Assembly (NCBI GenBank): GCA_019637075.1
Contig: JAHBWI010000006.1
Span: 62,001-126,000 of the forward strand
Length of the DNA: 64,000 nt
Source: Nitrospiraceae bacterium
GTDB lineage: Bacteria; Nitrospirota; Nitrospiria; Nitrospirales; Nitrospiraceae
Direction of reading: 5' to 3'
Part shown: in pieces, positions 1 to 8,905 of the stretch
Layout of the letters: each line of letters starts with the position of its first letter
Position numbering within the stretch: the first letter of the stretch is position 1
Notes under the pieces: model-generated
Databases searched by the model: none
Seen by the model: the letters and a program-made list of their open reading frames with translations, nothing else
What the model was told of the DNA's origin: nothing
Program-made: the position numbers and the translations under genes

Positions 1-93
1 CTCTTCGGTGAAGTAGTCACGATAGGCCCAGGCACCGGTTATGGCGCCGAACAGGATGGCCGCACTCGCCGCAAGACTTGATAGCCGCTTCAT
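1..93 (-). CDS. N-terminal fragment of a secreted or membrane-anchored protein
   Basis: The reverse strand reads ATG at 93 and stays open to the window edge, giving about 31 residues (MKRLSSLAASAAILFGAITG, then AWAYRDYFTEE). It starts with a K-R pair, a hydrophobic alanine-rich core and an AWA motif that could be a signal-peptidase site. A good Shine-Dalgarno (GGAGGG) lies 7-8 nt upstream. The rest is outside the window, so no function can be given. The start and export signal are fairly sure; identity is unknown. Confidence 0.6.
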   Translation of the reverse strand, partial: MKRLSSLAASAAILFGAITGAWAYRDYFTEE

Positions 94-271
94 CGCCAGT
101 CCCTCCAGGTTCACCAGTACGCCGGACGGTGCTGCGTGGCGGGTCCCCCGCCCATCTATCTATTATATCCTCTCAGTTAGTGCCACTCCACCCATTTGCC
201 AATCGGAATGTCCCGTCACCGCACACGCGCCAACCCGCAACGCCCATCGGCGAGGAGGTACCCGTCTATAG

Positions 272-298
272 CCGTCTCAAATGCTGGAATTGAGACGG
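272..298. other. Perfect 9-bp inverted repeat in the 94-421 intergenic gap
   Basis: CCGTCTCAA (272-280) and TTGAGACGG (290-298) form a perfect stem around a 9-nt loop. No T-run follows on either strand, so it is not an obvious intrinsic terminator. It lies upstream of the putative tRNA promoter. Apart from this hairpin and that promoter I see nothing in the gap 94-421. Confidence 0.4.
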
Positions 299-317
299 TG
301 CCCCACCTGTGTATGGG

Positions 318-347
318 TTGACAGGTATGCTCATTCGACGGTACAAA
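318..347 (+). promoter_or_regulatory. Putative promoter of tRNA-Leu(UAG)
   Basis: A perfect -35 TTGACA (318-323) is followed after 18 bp by TACAAA (342-347). It sits about 75 bp upstream of the tRNA on the same strand, a plausible distance for a tRNA leader. Confidence 0.5.
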
Positions 348-421
348 ATGCCATTATCTAACGGGTCTTTCCACACGCAGGCAGCTGGTAAGGCATCCGG
401 ATACGCGATGCTCAGCGTCGT

Positions 422-504
422 GCGAGAGTGGCGGAACTGGCAGACGCGCGAGACTTAGGATCTCGTGGGCAACCGTGGGGGTTCAAGTCCCCCCTCTCGC
501 ACCA
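422..504 (+). tRNA. tRNA-Leu (anticodon UAG)
   Basis: The acceptor stem GCGAGAG pairs with CTCTCGC (494-500), followed by an ACCA end encoded in the DNA. The anticodon stem CGAGA/TCTCG encloses loop CTTAGGA with anticodon TAG. The T-arm is GGGGG-TTCAAGT-CCCCC. A long variable arm (class II) fits leucine tRNA. It reads CUA and probably other CUN codons. Confidence 0.95.
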
Positions 505-565
505 TTTCCCGAAGATCTCACAGCATCCATAATCTCACTCGGTATCCGGAGGGTTCGATCTCAAC

Positions 566-1888
566 ATGAAGATGGAAGTGACAGAGCTTGGCCCGATGAA
601 ACGGGCTCTAAAAATTGAAGTGCCCGCCGACGAAGTCAATCTGCGATTCAAAACTGCCTATTCCGAGCTGAACCGACAAGTCCGAATTCCGGGGTTCCGG
701 CCTGGCAAGGCGCCGTTGCATCTCCTCGAACAACGCTACGCCAAGTCTGTTGAAGAAGATGTCATCCGCAGCCTGGTTCCAGACTATTATGATCGCGCCG
801 TCCGTCAAGCAGGGATCGTTCCGGTGCTGGTTGAAATTCCTCCGCTCGAGCGGGTCAAGATCAAGAAAGATACGCCCTTTACGTTTACTGCAACCGTAGA
901 GATCAAACCTACATTCGAGCTGCGGGACTACAAAGCACCGAATCCGATCTCCCTCAAGAAGGATGAGCGAACGGTCAGCGACGAACAAGTGCAGAAGGCG
1001 CTCGATGTGCTGCGGGAACAGATGGCGCAGTTGCATCCGGCACCCGAGACTGCTGCACTATCCGAAGGGGACTACGCGGTCCTCGACATCACCGGTACTC
1101 TCGATGGCCAGCCGCTTGAAGGAACTAAGAAGGAAGGCCATCTACACAAGGTAGGCTCAAAGGCCGCGGTCCTCGGGATCGATATCGAACCACACCTGCT
1201 GGGCAAGAAGCAGGGCGAGACGATCACCATCCCCCAGGCCTATCCTCCGACCCACCCAGACGCGCGTGTGGCTGGAAAGACGGTGACGTTCACCTGCACC
1301 GTGAAGTCGATCAAGCAGAAACAACTTCCCAAACTTGACGACGAGTTCGCCAAAGACTGCGGCCCATACCAATCATTGGATGAGATTCGCACCAAGTTGC
1401 GCACGGAAATCGAGCGCGCCCTTGCAAGAGACGTCGAGGAATCATACAAAGATACGATCTTGAAGCGACTCTCCGAGACACACCACTTCGACCTCCCGGA
1501 AACCCTCGTGGAGCGCGAACTCTCCGCCATGGTGCGGCAGCAACTCCAGAGCCGGCAGCGTCAGGCCGATGAGCCGACGGATCCCACCGCGTCGTCCCGA
1601 ACCGAAGAAATCACTAAGCTTCAGACTGACTATCGTCCGGAGGCCGAACGCCGCGTGAAGGTCAGTTTGGTTCTGGAAGCCATCGCAGAGAAAGAAGGGC
1701 TCTCCGTCACGAACGAAGATTTCAATGCAGAGATTTCTCGTCTGGCCGCCGAAGTGAAACTCTCAGTCGAGGAAATTACCCGCATGATTCAGGCGGGAGG
1801 ACGGGACTCGATTGATGACCTCAAGTCCAGAATTCTGGCGGACAAGGCGCTGGACTTCGTATATCGCCACGCCATGATCCAAGGGTAA
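566..1888 (+). CDS. tig: Trigger factor (ribosome-associated chaperone / PPIase)
   Basis: A 440-residue protein of typical trigger-factor length. The N-terminal ribosome-binding domain carries the signature GFRPGKAP near residue 45-55. The central FKBP-type peptidyl-prolyl isomerase domain (about 155-250) begins at EGDYAVLDITGTLDG. The remainder is the helical C-terminal cradle. It binds nascent chains at the ribosome exit and delays misfolding. The ATG at 566 is preceded by GGAGGG. It stands just upstream of clpP and clpX in the same orientation, the classical tig-clpP-clpX order, so folding and proteolysis genes are probably co-expressed. Confidence 0.96.
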   Translation: MKMEVTELGPMKRALKIEVPADEVNLRFKTAYSELNRQVRIPGFRPGKAPLHLLEQRYAKSVEEDVIRSLVPDYYDRAVRQAGIVPVLVEIPPLERVKIKKDTPFTFTATVEIKPTFELRDYKAPNPISLKKDERTVSDEQVQKALDVLREQMAQLHPAPETAALSEGDYAVLDITGTLDGQPLEGTKKEGHLHKVGSKAAVLGIDIEPHLLGKKQGETITIPQAYPPTHPDARVAGKTVTFTCTVKSIKQKQLPKLDDEFAKDCGPYQSLDEIRTKLRTEIERALARDVEESYKDTILKRLSETHHFDLPETLVERELSAMVRQQLQSRQRQADEPTDPTASSRTEEITKLQTDYRPEAERRVKVSLVLEAIAEKEGLSVTNEDFNAEISRLAAEVKLSVEEITRMIQAGGRDSIDDLKSRILADKALDFVYRHAMIQG

Positions 1889-2005
1889 AATTTGTATGGA
1901 TCGTCAACGTCGAGTCCACAATGGTGCCGTCGACGTTCACTGTAGCGACCATGTAGACTGAAACACGTGCTCGCACTGGGCCTTTAGCGGAAAGGACTTG
2001 GCTGA

Positions 2006-2641
2006 ATGCTAGTTCCGATTGTCGTCGAACAAACCAACCGCGGTGAACGTGCTTACGATATCTATTCGCGACTGCTCAAAGATCGCATCATTTTCCTTGG
2101 TGCCCCGATCGATGACGTTTTCGCAAATTTGATCATCGCGCAGCTGTTGTTTTTGGAGGCTGAGGATCCTGAAAAGGACATTAACCTCTATATCAATTCC
2201 CCCGGCGGGAGTGTGACAGCAGGCCTTGGGATCTACGACACGATGCAATACGTCAAGGCGCCCATTACGACCATCTGCCTCGGACAGGCCGCTAGCATGG
2301 GGGCATTCCTCCTGACCGCAGGCACCAAAGGCAAGCGTTTCGCCCTGCCGAACGCCCGAGTCATGATTCACCAACCGATGGGCGGTTTTCAGGGGCAGGC
2401 CACGGAGATCGACATCCATGCGCGCGAGATCCTCAAGATTCGCGAACGCCTCAACGAGATCATGGCCAAACACACCGGACAGCCGCTCGACAAGATTTCC
2501 CAGGATACTGAACGTGACTATTTCATGTCGGCGGAAGAGGCCAAACGGTACGGGCTCATTGATGAAGTGATCACAAGGCCGCTCAAGAGTCTCAAAGGGG
2601 CGGGGCAGTCGGAATCTGGCAAAGACGGTGGAAAGAGCTAG
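2006..2641 (+). CDS. clpP: ATP-dependent Clp protease proteolytic subunit
   Basis: A 211-residue serine protease subunit that forms the tetradecameric barrel used by ClpX. The nucleophile serine lies in [11 protein letters not shown] and the histidine in [11 protein letters not shown]; the aspartate of the triad follows in the expected handle region ([14 protein letters not shown]). The N-terminus ([24 protein letters not shown]) matches the family closely, so the ATG at 2006 is convincing. Its stop is 25 bp before clpX, whose SD lies in the gap, indicating co-transcription. Confidence 0.97.
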   Translation: MLVPIVVEQTNRGERAYDIYSRLLKDRIIFLGAPIDDVFANLIIAQLLFLEAEDPEKDINLYINSPGGSVTAGLGIYDTMQYVKAPITTICLGQAASMGAFLLTAGTKGKRFALPNARVMIHQPMGGFQGQATEIDIHAREILKIRERLNEIMAKHTGQPLDKISQDTERDYFMSAEEAKRYGLIDEVITRPLKSLKGAGQSESGKDGGKS

Positions 2642-2666
2642 TTGACCTTGGAGTACAGGAGGCAGC

Positions 2667-3923
2667 ATGGCTAAGCAGGAGAAGATCGACCGGCATCTGA
2701 GGTGTTCGTTCTGCGGGAAGAGCCGCGACGAAGTCCGCAAGCTGATTGCCGGGCCGACAGTGTATATCTGCGACGAGTGCGTCAATCTCTGCAATGACAT
2801 CATTGCGGAGGATTGGGAAGAGGCCAAAGAGGAGATCTCGTCTAAACTCAAGAAGCCTGCTGAGATCAAGCACCACCTGGACCAATACGTCGTCGGACAG
2901 GATCGCGCCAAACGCATCCTATCGGTGGCAGTCCATAATCACTACAAGCGTATCTCGGCCAAGGAAAAGGACGTCGACGATGTTGAACTCCAGAAGGGCA
3001 ACATCTTGATGATCGGTCCGACTGGGACCGGCAAGACTCTTTTGGCCCAAACGCTTGCCAAGTTCTTGGATGTCCCCTTTACGCTGGCGGATGCTACCAC
3101 CTTGACGGAAGCCGGCTACGTCGGCGAGGACGTCGAGAATATCATTCTCAAACTGCTGCAAGCAGCGGACTACGATGTCGAGCGGGCGGAGCGGGGGATC
3201 GTCTACATCGATGAAATCGACAAGATCAGCAGAAAGAGCGACAGCCCCTCCATCACGCGCGATGTGTCCGGTGAAGGGGTCCAGCAGGCACTGCTGAAGC
3301 TGATAGAGGGGACGGTTGCGAACGTTCCTCCACAGGGTGGTCGTAAGCATCCCCATCAGGAATTCATCCAGGTGAACACCGCTAATATTTTGTTCATCTG
3401 CGGCGGAGCCTTCGTCGGGTTGGAGCATATCATCGAGCAACGGCTGAACCGCAAATCAATGGGGTTCGGTGCGGAAGTCAGGGGCAAGAATGATATCAGG
3501 CTGGGAGAACTCCTCCCACACGTCCAGCCGGAGGACCTTCTCCGATACGGGCTTATCCCGGAGTTCATCGGGCGATTACCTGTGACTGCGACCCTGGATG
3601 AATTGGACGAGAAGGCCCTGATCAAGATCTTGACTGAGCCGAGGAATGCCCTCACGAAACAGTACGAAAAGCTCTTGTCTTTCGAGAAGGTGAAGCTGCG
3701 GTTCACGGAAGGGGCTTTGGGCGCCATTGCTCGCAGGGCGTTCACCCAGAAAACCGGAGCCCGCGGGCTCCGTGCGATTCTGGAAGAAGTGATGCTGGAC
3801 GTGATGTACGACGCCCCGTCCCAAAAGCAAATCAAGGAAGTCCTGATCACCGAGGATGCCATTAGCGGCAAACACGCGCCGATCCGCATCTTCGAGCATG
3901 ATAAGGACGTTAAGAGCGCCTAG
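2667..3923 (+). CDS. clpX: ATP-dependent Clp protease ATP-binding subunit ClpX
   Basis: A 418-residue AAA+ unfoldase. The N-terminal C4 zinc finger (CSFCGKS...ICDECVNLC, about residues 13-40) binds substrates and adaptors. Walker A is GPTGTGKT, Walker B ends in YIDEIDK, and a sensor/arginine region ([11 protein letters not shown]) follows near the C-terminus. It unfolds tagged proteins and feeds them to ClpP. The start has a strong SD (AGGAGGC). A GC-rich intrinsic terminator lies 46 bp after the stop, ending the tig-clpPX unit. Confidence 0.97.
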   Translation: MAKQEKIDRHLRCSFCGKSRDEVRKLIAGPTVYICDECVNLCNDIIAEDWEEAKEEISSKLKKPAEIKHHLDQYVVGQDRAKRILSVAVHNHYKRISAKEKDVDDVELQKGNILMIGPTGTGKTLLAQTLAKFLDVPFTLADATTLTEAGYVGEDVENIILKLLQAADYDVERAERGIVYIDEIDKISRKSDSPSITRDVSGEGVQQALLKLIEGTVANVPPQGGRKHPHQEFIQVNTANILFICGGAFVGLEHIIEQRLNRKSMGFGAEVRGKNDIRLGELLPHVQPEDLLRYGLIPEFIGRLPVTATLDELDEKALIKILTEPRNALTKQYEKLLSFEKVKLRFTEGALGAIARRAFTQKTGARGLRAILEEVMLDVMYDAPSQKQIKEVLITEDAISGKHAPIRIFEHDKDVKSA

Positions 3924-3969
3924 CCTCGAACCCGGTCTCGAGAAGGCAGGACCGCACATATGTCGGAGA

Positions 3970-3998
3970 GGAGGGGGCTTCGGCCCCCTCCTTGTTTT
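3970..3998 (+). terminator. Intrinsic terminator after clpX
   Basis: GGAGGGGGC - TTCG - GCCCCCTCC is a perfect 9-bp stem with a UUCG tetraloop, followed by TTGTTTT. It closes the tig-clpP-clpX unit. Confidence 0.9.
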
Positions 3999-4048
3999 CT
4001 CCTAGACCCGTCCCCCTCCCCCCTACCAAGCCTAAAACTCTGTTTTAG

Positions 4049-4076
4049 TCGACAATCGACAATCCTGCGGTATACT
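4049..4076 (+). promoter_or_regulatory. Putative promoter of the PilZ-like pair
   Basis: TCGACA (4049-4054, one mismatch to the -35 consensus), a 16-bp spacer, and TATACT (4071-4076). It is 41 bp upstream of the first PilZ-like start and after the clpX terminator. Confidence 0.5.
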
Positions 4077-4117
4077 TCCAGCAAGGACGGGATACCCTAG
4101 AACTTTACCTAAGGACG

Positions 4118-4642
4118 ATGTCTGTGAAATTCCCCGTTGTTTCCAGCAACCGACACAAGGGCAAAACCATAGAGATCGATGCCTCGCGGGAGACCATTAC
4201 GCTGGTTGGCATTAACGGAGAACCGATGGGGAGCCTCGCATGGGACTTCGTCGTCGACCAGATTCTCGCCTACCGAAAACCCCAGCAGCCGCGAGACGCA
4301 CGCTCGGAGCCACGCATCTCGCTGTCCATACGCGTCAAGTACAACACCCCCGAAGGTCACCAGTTTGAAAGCCGTGCCGGAGGAATCGGCGGCGGCGGAT
4401 TGTTTATAGAAAGTTCAAGCCCCCTGTCGGTTGGCATCAAACTGTCGATGGAATTTACATTACCTGAGAGCCCCACTGAGTGGCTCTCGGCGAAAGGCGT
4501 GGTCGCCTGGGTATGCCCCAAGGCCGATCAATACACGTTCAGCCCAGGCATGGGCGTTCGGTTTACCGATATCGCCCCGGAAACCAGAAATCGCGTGCTG
4601 AGCTTGGTGCACTCGGTCAAGGGTGTACCGCCGGCCGCATAG
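4118..4642 (+). CDS. PilZ-domain-like protein (paralogue 1)
   Basis: 174 residues in two parts. A short N-terminal module (about 1-50) contains HKGKTIEIDASRETITLV. A PilZ-like beta-barrel (about 60-165) begins with an RxxxR motif (RSEPR), continues with GGIGGGGLFIES, and ends with PGMGVRFTDI. In canonical c-di-GMP-binding PilZ domains the second motif is D/NxSxxG; here it is replaced by GIGGGG, so nucleotide binding is uncertain. The arrangement recalls the PilZ subfamily TIGR02266. The next gene is a paralogue, so this is a tandem duplication. Cytoplasmic; the partner is unknown. Confidence 0.8.
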   Translation: MSVKFPVVSSNRHKGKTIEIDASRETITLVGINGEPMGSLAWDFVVDQILAYRKPQQPRDARSEPRISLSIRVKYNTPEGHQFESRAGGIGGGGLFIESSSPLSVGIKLSMEFTLPESPTEWLSAKGVVAWVCPKADQYTFSPGMGVRFTDIAPETRNRVLSLVHSVKGVPPAA

Positions 4643-4710
4643 GAACCCTCGCCACGTACCACGCGACGGGTACGCAACACACCCTCGACGCCTTCAGGAA
4701 CTAAATCGCG

Positions 4711-5229
4711 ATGAAATTTCCGGTTACTGCCACGCGTGAGCACCAGGGCAAGACCATTGAAATCGATTGCGACCAGGAAACGCTCACGCTCTTTAACGAG
4801 CGGGGCCAGCGGATGGGAACCTTGGGATGGGGCACATTGATCGAACGCATCCTTTCCGTGGATGAAGATGCCAGATTCGCACATAGCCGGGCACACCCAC
4901 GGGCCCCCTTGGCAATCAAGGTGCATTGCGTCACGCACGACGGCAAGAAGTTTGATAGCCTGACGGGTGGAATTGGAGGGGGCGGGCTATTTATTGAAAG
5001 CAGTACGCCGCTTGCCCAAGGCACCGAACTCAGCCTCGAATTTGCCCTTCCTGACAGACCCGGTGAGAAGTTCACGGCACGTGCGAAGGTGGCCTGGACC
5101 CGGTCAAAACCCGAGCGGTACCTTCTCTTCCCTGGAATGGGCGTTCAATTTACCGACATCGATCAGCAGGCACAGCAGCGCTTGGTCGAACTGGTCAACG
5201 CCCTCAATCGTTCCCGGGCCGTGGCATAG
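4711..5229 (+). CDS. PilZ-domain-like protein (paralogue 2)
   Basis: 172 residues, alignable end to end with the preceding gene: the N-terminal HQGKTIEIDCDQETLTLF module, an RxxxR motif (RAHPR), GGIGGGGLFIESSTPLAQG, and PGMGVQFTDID near the C-terminus. The D/NxSxxG c-di-GMP motif is again altered to GIGGGG. A 68-bp gap separates the two copies, so they are probably co-transcribed. The last 26 bp overlap the convergent HEAT-repeat gene. Confidence 0.8.
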   Translation: MKFPVTATREHQGKTIEIDCDQETLTLFNERGQRMGTLGWGTLIERILSVDEDARFAHSRAHPRAPLAIKVHCVTHDGKKFDSLTGGIGGGGLFIESSTPLAQGTELSLEFALPDRPGEKFTARAKVAWTRSKPERYLLFPGMGVQFTDIDQQAQQRLVELVNALNRSRAVA

Positions 5230-6001
5230 AAAACTCGACGGCCCATTCCGCCCAGCGCCGCACATTCGAATTCGCATCGCGTGCGGCAACCCGCTGCAGA
5301 TTCGCTAACACCTTCGGATCTCCAAGTTTCCCGAGACGATAGGCACATTCCGCCCGCACCCCGGCATCCGAATCCCGTTCCATCAACTCTGCAAGCGGCG
5401 TGACTGCGCGGGGATCACCCGTTTCCCCGAGCGTCGCCGCGGCGCCTTGCCTCACCGAAGCATCGGAGTCATTCAGAGCCGCCACCAGCACAGGAGAGTA
5501 CTGGGGCGCGCTCTGTCCAAGCAGTGCATGGCTCGCCGCCGTCCGACTTGAAGTTCGGCCACTCGCCAACACCTTCAACATGTCGCGTTGCCGGTCGCGC
5601 CCGAGCTCCAGTTCCCCCAACGCCAATGCACTCGCCGCCGACACGTTGGACTGGGGGTCATCAAGGCCCACAACCAGGGCGGCCGCGGCCCCCTTGGCCC
5701 CAACCCGTCCCAACGCCAAAGCAACCGCCTCACGCACCCGAGGATCTTTATCTCTCAGGGCACCGGTCAATGCCGGTCCAGCCACAGGCGATCCCAGTTT
5801 CCCCAGCGCTTCGGCGGCGGTTCGACGCACATCCGCCGTGGGGTCCTGAAGAAGGGCGATCATTCGAGTGGCTACGGCGTCAAGAGGCGAAGGCGGAGTG
5901 TCGACGTAGCAAGCTGAGAGGGTGCCGACACAGATGGCGATGGCGGCACGAGCCCAGAAAGGACGGAGGGTACCCGCCGAACCATCCAGAGCAGCCGTCA
6001 T
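5204..6001 (-). CDS. HEAT-repeat lipoprotein
   Basis: 265 residues from the ATG at 6001. The N-terminal hydrophobic stretch ending in GTLSAC fits a lipobox (cleavage before Cys). Six or more HEAT/PBS-lyase-like repeats follow (DVRRTAAEALGKLG, RVREAVALALGRVG, SVRQGAAATLGETG, and so on), forming an alpha-solenoid for protein binding. The open frame runs further upstream, but that stretch lacks a lipoprotein signal and overlaps tatA. The start is 13 bp downstream of the tatA-like stop, so the two probably form one operon. No enzymatic function can be assigned. Confidence 0.8.
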   Translation of the reverse strand: MTAALDGSAGTLRPFWARAAIAICVGTLSACYVDTPPSPLDAVATRMIALLQDPTADVRRTAAEALGKLGSPVAGPALTGALRDKDPRVREAVALALGRVGAKGAAAALVVGLDDPQSNVSAASALALGELELGRDRQRDMLKVLASGRTSSRTAASHALLGQSAPQYSPVLVAALNDSDASVRQGAAATLGETGDPRAVTPLAELMERDSDAGVRAECAYRLGKLGDPKVLANLQRVAARDANSNVRRWAEWAVEFSMPRPGND

Positions 6002-6014
6002 GGGGAATATCCAC

Positions 6015-6872
6015 TCAGACAGGTTTGGCGGGAGGAGGTTCATCCATCGCGGGAGCCTGTTTCGCAGCCTCGATGGATTGCTCCAGTTCCTTTTGTGCCG
6101 CGTCGATTTCTGCTTGAATCGTGCGCATTTCAGGATCGACAGAGCCTCGGACGTCCGCAACAGCCTGGCGGAACGTTCTCAAGGCATCGCCTAGCCCCTC
6201 CCCGAGACTCTGCATGTCGTTTGGAGACACACCCGTGGACGTCGGCGCCGCATTCTTAGCCTTCATGGCCGCTTGTGCCGCCTGCACACGAGCAACGGCG
6301 TCCTTATTGACGATGGCGGAGGGTCGCTTTGCGGCCGGCTTCGCTTGAGCGCCAGGGGGAAGGGGCGGATACTGGCCGCGCCCCATTGGAGCAGGGGTGG
6401 CCATGCGTTCTTCCATTGTTGGGGGTTGATGTCCCTGGGCTACGGCGGAGCCCTGCGCTGCCTGACCGGGAGCGACGGTTGCGACACGGGGCCTGTAAGG
6501 CTGGGCCGACTGCGGACCTTGCGGGGCCGCGGAAGCCATGAGTGCTGCCGTGGTCCCAGGCGTGAGTTCAGGTCCCGGCGTATAGGGGGCGGTTGGGGTC
6601 GGCCGAGGTGCCGAAGCCATCGCTGCCTGGGTAGCAACAGCGGGTGGTGCTGGTTCAGCCGAAGGTGTCGCGGCCGCAGGAGCCTGCACCGCTGAAGTCT
6701 CAGGGCTGCCGGCGGCAGCCTCGGGCGGCGGAATATCGTTCACTTCCTTCTTGAATCCTCTGAGCGCCTTCCCAACTCCTTCTCCGATCTGGGGAAGCTT
6801 TCCTGCGCCAAAAATGATCAAGACAATGACCAAGATGATGATCAGTTCGGAAAATCCCATGGTGCCAAACAT
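6015..6872 (-). CDS. tatA: TatA/E-family twin-arginine translocase protein with long Ala/Pro tail
   Basis: 285 residues from ATG 6872, with GAGAGAGGG upstream as SD. Residues 5-22 are the single TatA membrane helix, followed by the FGAGKLPQIGEG hinge and an amphipathic helix (30-46), as in Tat pore subunits that export folded RR-signal proteins. The family is usually about 60-100 residues; here a roughly 180-residue Ala/Pro/Gln-rich linker leads to a C-terminal helical segment. Residues 224-240 (GEGLGDALRTFRQAVAD) repeat the amphipathic helix 30-46 (GEGVGKALRGFKKEVND) at 10 of 17 positions. TatC is not in the window. Confidence 0.85.
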   Translation of the reverse strand: MFGTMGFSELIIILVIVLIIFGAGKLPQIGEGVGKALRGFKKEVNDIPPPEAAAGSPETSAVQAPAAATPSAEPAPPAVATQAAMASAPRPTPTAPYTPGPELTPGTTAALMASAAPQGPQSAQPYRPRVATVAPGQAAQGSAVAQGHQPPTMEERMATPAPMGRGQYPPLPPGAQAKPAAKRPSAIVNKDAVARVQAAQAAMKAKNAAPTSTGVSPNDMQSLGEGLGDALRTFRQAVADVRGSVDPEMRTIQAEIDAAQKELEQSIEAAKQAPAMDEPPPAKPV

Positions 6873-7015
6873 TGTATATACCCTCTCTCGGTAAAAAGGG
6901 ACCGCCGACCCTGACAACCGTCGCATCCGTGGCCCAAAGTATCACGTTAGCCGCCCGACAAGTTGCCTGTCAAGAAAGCAAGAAGCGTTGAAGGAATAGG
7001 GACTGGAGCCAGAGA

Positions 7016-8233
7016 CTAGCGCGCAGGAATCGGTATGGGAACGATGGTCGTTTGGAGAGGTTGCCCATAGACAACCGCGTCATTTGGTGACAGATACACA
7101 TCCAACTCGCTGCGAATACCGAATTCCCCTGGAAGGTAGATCCCCGGTTCAATCGAGAAACAGGTGTTCGGTAAGAGACGACGGCCATCCTGCGTCTCGA
7201 GGTTGTCGATGTTAGCCCCATTGCCGTGTACCTCTTCGCCGATGGAATGTCCGGTGCGATGTACAAACCGCTCGCCGTAGCCGGCAGACTGAATCACCTC
7301 TCGGCACACATCGTCCGCTTCCCACCCGAATGGGAAACTTCCACTCCTCACCCGTTCCTGGACAAAACTCAATGCGGCGTCCCGTGCTTGTCGCACGATC
7401 TGGAAGACCTCTTCCTGGCGTGGGGGAATGCGTTCGCCCACATAGCCGGTCCAGGTGATGTCTGCATACACCGACCCCTGCGTCGTTTGTTTGGCCCACA
7501 AATCAATTAGCACGAGATCTCCCGGCCTGATGGGGGAAGAACCCTCGGCCGTCGGACCATAATGAGGATCTGCGCTATGGGCATTTACGGCAGCGATCGG
7601 CGGGCTGGAGGTGTGCAAACCACGGGCAGCCATCCGTGACAGGATGAATTGCTGAAGATCGTATTCCGTCAATGGGGCCTGCCGAGCAAGCGCCGAGCCA
7701 ACGAAAGCAAAGGCCTCGTCTACAATCGCCCGCAACCCTTCGGCAGCCACACGATGGGAGGCCAGTTGATCGGCATCCCAAACCGCTTCAAAGCGCTGGA
7801 CGAGATCCGCGGAAGACACTACCTCGACGTCATAACTGCGCACGAGTTCGAGCGTTCCCGCATCGACACGCGACAAGTACGGGATCGCATTCATCGGGGA
7901 ATACTGCATGGCGATACGCCGCGCCGACTGCAGGACATAGCCCAGCGCGCTCTGCTGCTCCTTCCAGGAGACATAAGGCCACGCTTCGCCGGGTAACGCG
8001 TCGAGCACATGCGGCTCGATGCGATGCAGCAGTTTTACCGGAGTGCCGTAGGCGGGAATCCAATAGTACCAGCGACGGGTCACATGCAAGGTTGAATCAA
8101 GCATCAACACTCGGTAGGCGATCGGATCTAGATGTCGAAAGTCGTAAAACAACCAGCCGTCGAGCTGCGGCTGCTCCCGTATGGCCTCCTGGATCCGCGC
8201 CACGCGGGTTGCATGAAGGGGTGAGTCGTCCAT
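7016..8233 (-). CDS. M24-family metallopeptidase (Xaa-Pro aminopeptidase-like)
   Basis: 405 residues from ATG 8233. The N-terminal creatinase-like domain (about 1-170) is followed by a pita-bread catalytic domain. The expected five metal ligands are visible: Asp in LVLIDLWAK, Asp in VYADITWTG, His in GHSIGEEVHG, Glu in CFSIEPGIYL and Glu in GIRSELDVYL. It probably cleaves N-terminal residues before proline, in the cytoplasm. The longer open frame upstream looks unlike the family, so the shorter start was chosen. Divergent from the next gene. Confidence 0.85.
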   Translation of the reverse strand: MDDSPLHATRVARIQEAIREQPQLDGWLFYDFRHLDPIAYRVLMLDSTLHVTRRWYYWIPAYGTPVKLLHRIEPHVLDALPGEAWPYVSWKEQQSALGYVLQSARRIAMQYSPMNAIPYLSRVDAGTLELVRSYDVEVVSSADLVQRFEAVWDADQLASHRVAAEGLRAIVDEAFAFVGSALARQAPLTEYDLQQFILSRMAARGLHTSSPPIAAVNAHSADPHYGPTAEGSSPIRPGDLVLIDLWAKQTTQGSVYADITWTGYVGERIPPRQEEVFQIVRQARDAALSFVQERVRSGSFPFGWEADDVCREVIQSAGYGERFVHRTGHSIGEEVHGNGANIDNLETQDGRRLLPNTCFSIEPGIYLPGEFGIRSELDVYLSPNDAVVYGQPLQTTIVPIPIPAR

Positions 8234-8322
8234 AGGCCCATCATATCCCGCTCGGCCCGTGGATGCCACCACTCCAGGCTGTTTTCGCCGACGCACGAAT
8301 GGTACAATCCCACTCCTTGTCC

Positions 8323-8775
8323 ATGACGCTCCAACCTGCATCCGACTCCAACGCATTTCGTGTCACGTTTTTTTTCGGGCCCGACCCGGTCGACGAACGG
8401 CCGGACCTGTCACACTGTGTGTTCAACGTGAAGAAGCGGAGTTGGAAAGGCGGCGTGCAGGTCTCAGTGGAGGTGACCCAGGATCAGATCGACCGGCTGA
8501 GACAGCAGATCGGTTATCAGGATTGGTTCATGACACTGCTCACCAAGATCAGCCCCGAGGACCGGCAGCCGGTTCTGGACCGCAGTGATGATCTCTTCGT
8601 CCAAGCGTTATGCGCGTGCAAGCTCGATTTGGCGATGGAACAAGGCTTGGAGCAAGCGAATCAAACACTCGCCGCAGATCGCCTTGGGCAAGAGCTGGAA
8701 CTGCTCGCGAGCCAACGCCCGACCGCGATCATCGACTATGTGACCGCGGAGCTCGATCTGGCGACGGAGCTCTGA
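8323..8775 (+). CDS. Conserved hypothetical protein, unknown function
   Basis: About 150 residues, no family recognised. It has a beta-rich N-terminal half (FRVTFFFGPDP; VFNVKKRSWKGGVQVSVEV) and an acidic helical C-terminal half (LFVQALCACKLDLAMEQGLEQANQTLAADRLGQELELLA). No signal peptide or membrane helix. I chose ATG 8323 because an extended -10 (TGGTACAAT, TACAAT at 8303-8308) would place the transcript start at about 8315, too late for the upstream ATGs. That would make the leader very short. Confidence 0.6.
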   Translation: MTLQPASDSNAFRVTFFFGPDPVDERPDLSHCVFNVKKRSWKGGVQVSVEVTQDQIDRLRQQIGYQDWFMTLLTKISPEDRQPVLDRSDDLFVQALCACKLDLAMEQGLEQANQTLAADRLGQELELLASQRPTAIIDYVTAELDLATEL

Positions 8776-8800
8776 GAGGGGTTTGAAATCCAGATTGAAT

Positions 8801-8829
8801 TTGTTATAACCGCTGAGACTGGCTACAAT
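8801..8829 (+). promoter_or_regulatory. Putative promoter of the 8906 gene
   Basis: TTGTTA (8801-8806), a 17-bp spacer, and TACAAT (8824-8829). It lies in the gap after the previous stop and about 65 nt before the SD AGGAGGGG (8892-8899) of the next gene. Confidence 0.4.
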
Positions 8830-8905
8830 TGAGCGATACTGCGTCATTATTTCAACACATCACCCATCCAGCACACGGACTACTAGCATCAAGGAGGGGC
8901 CCATC

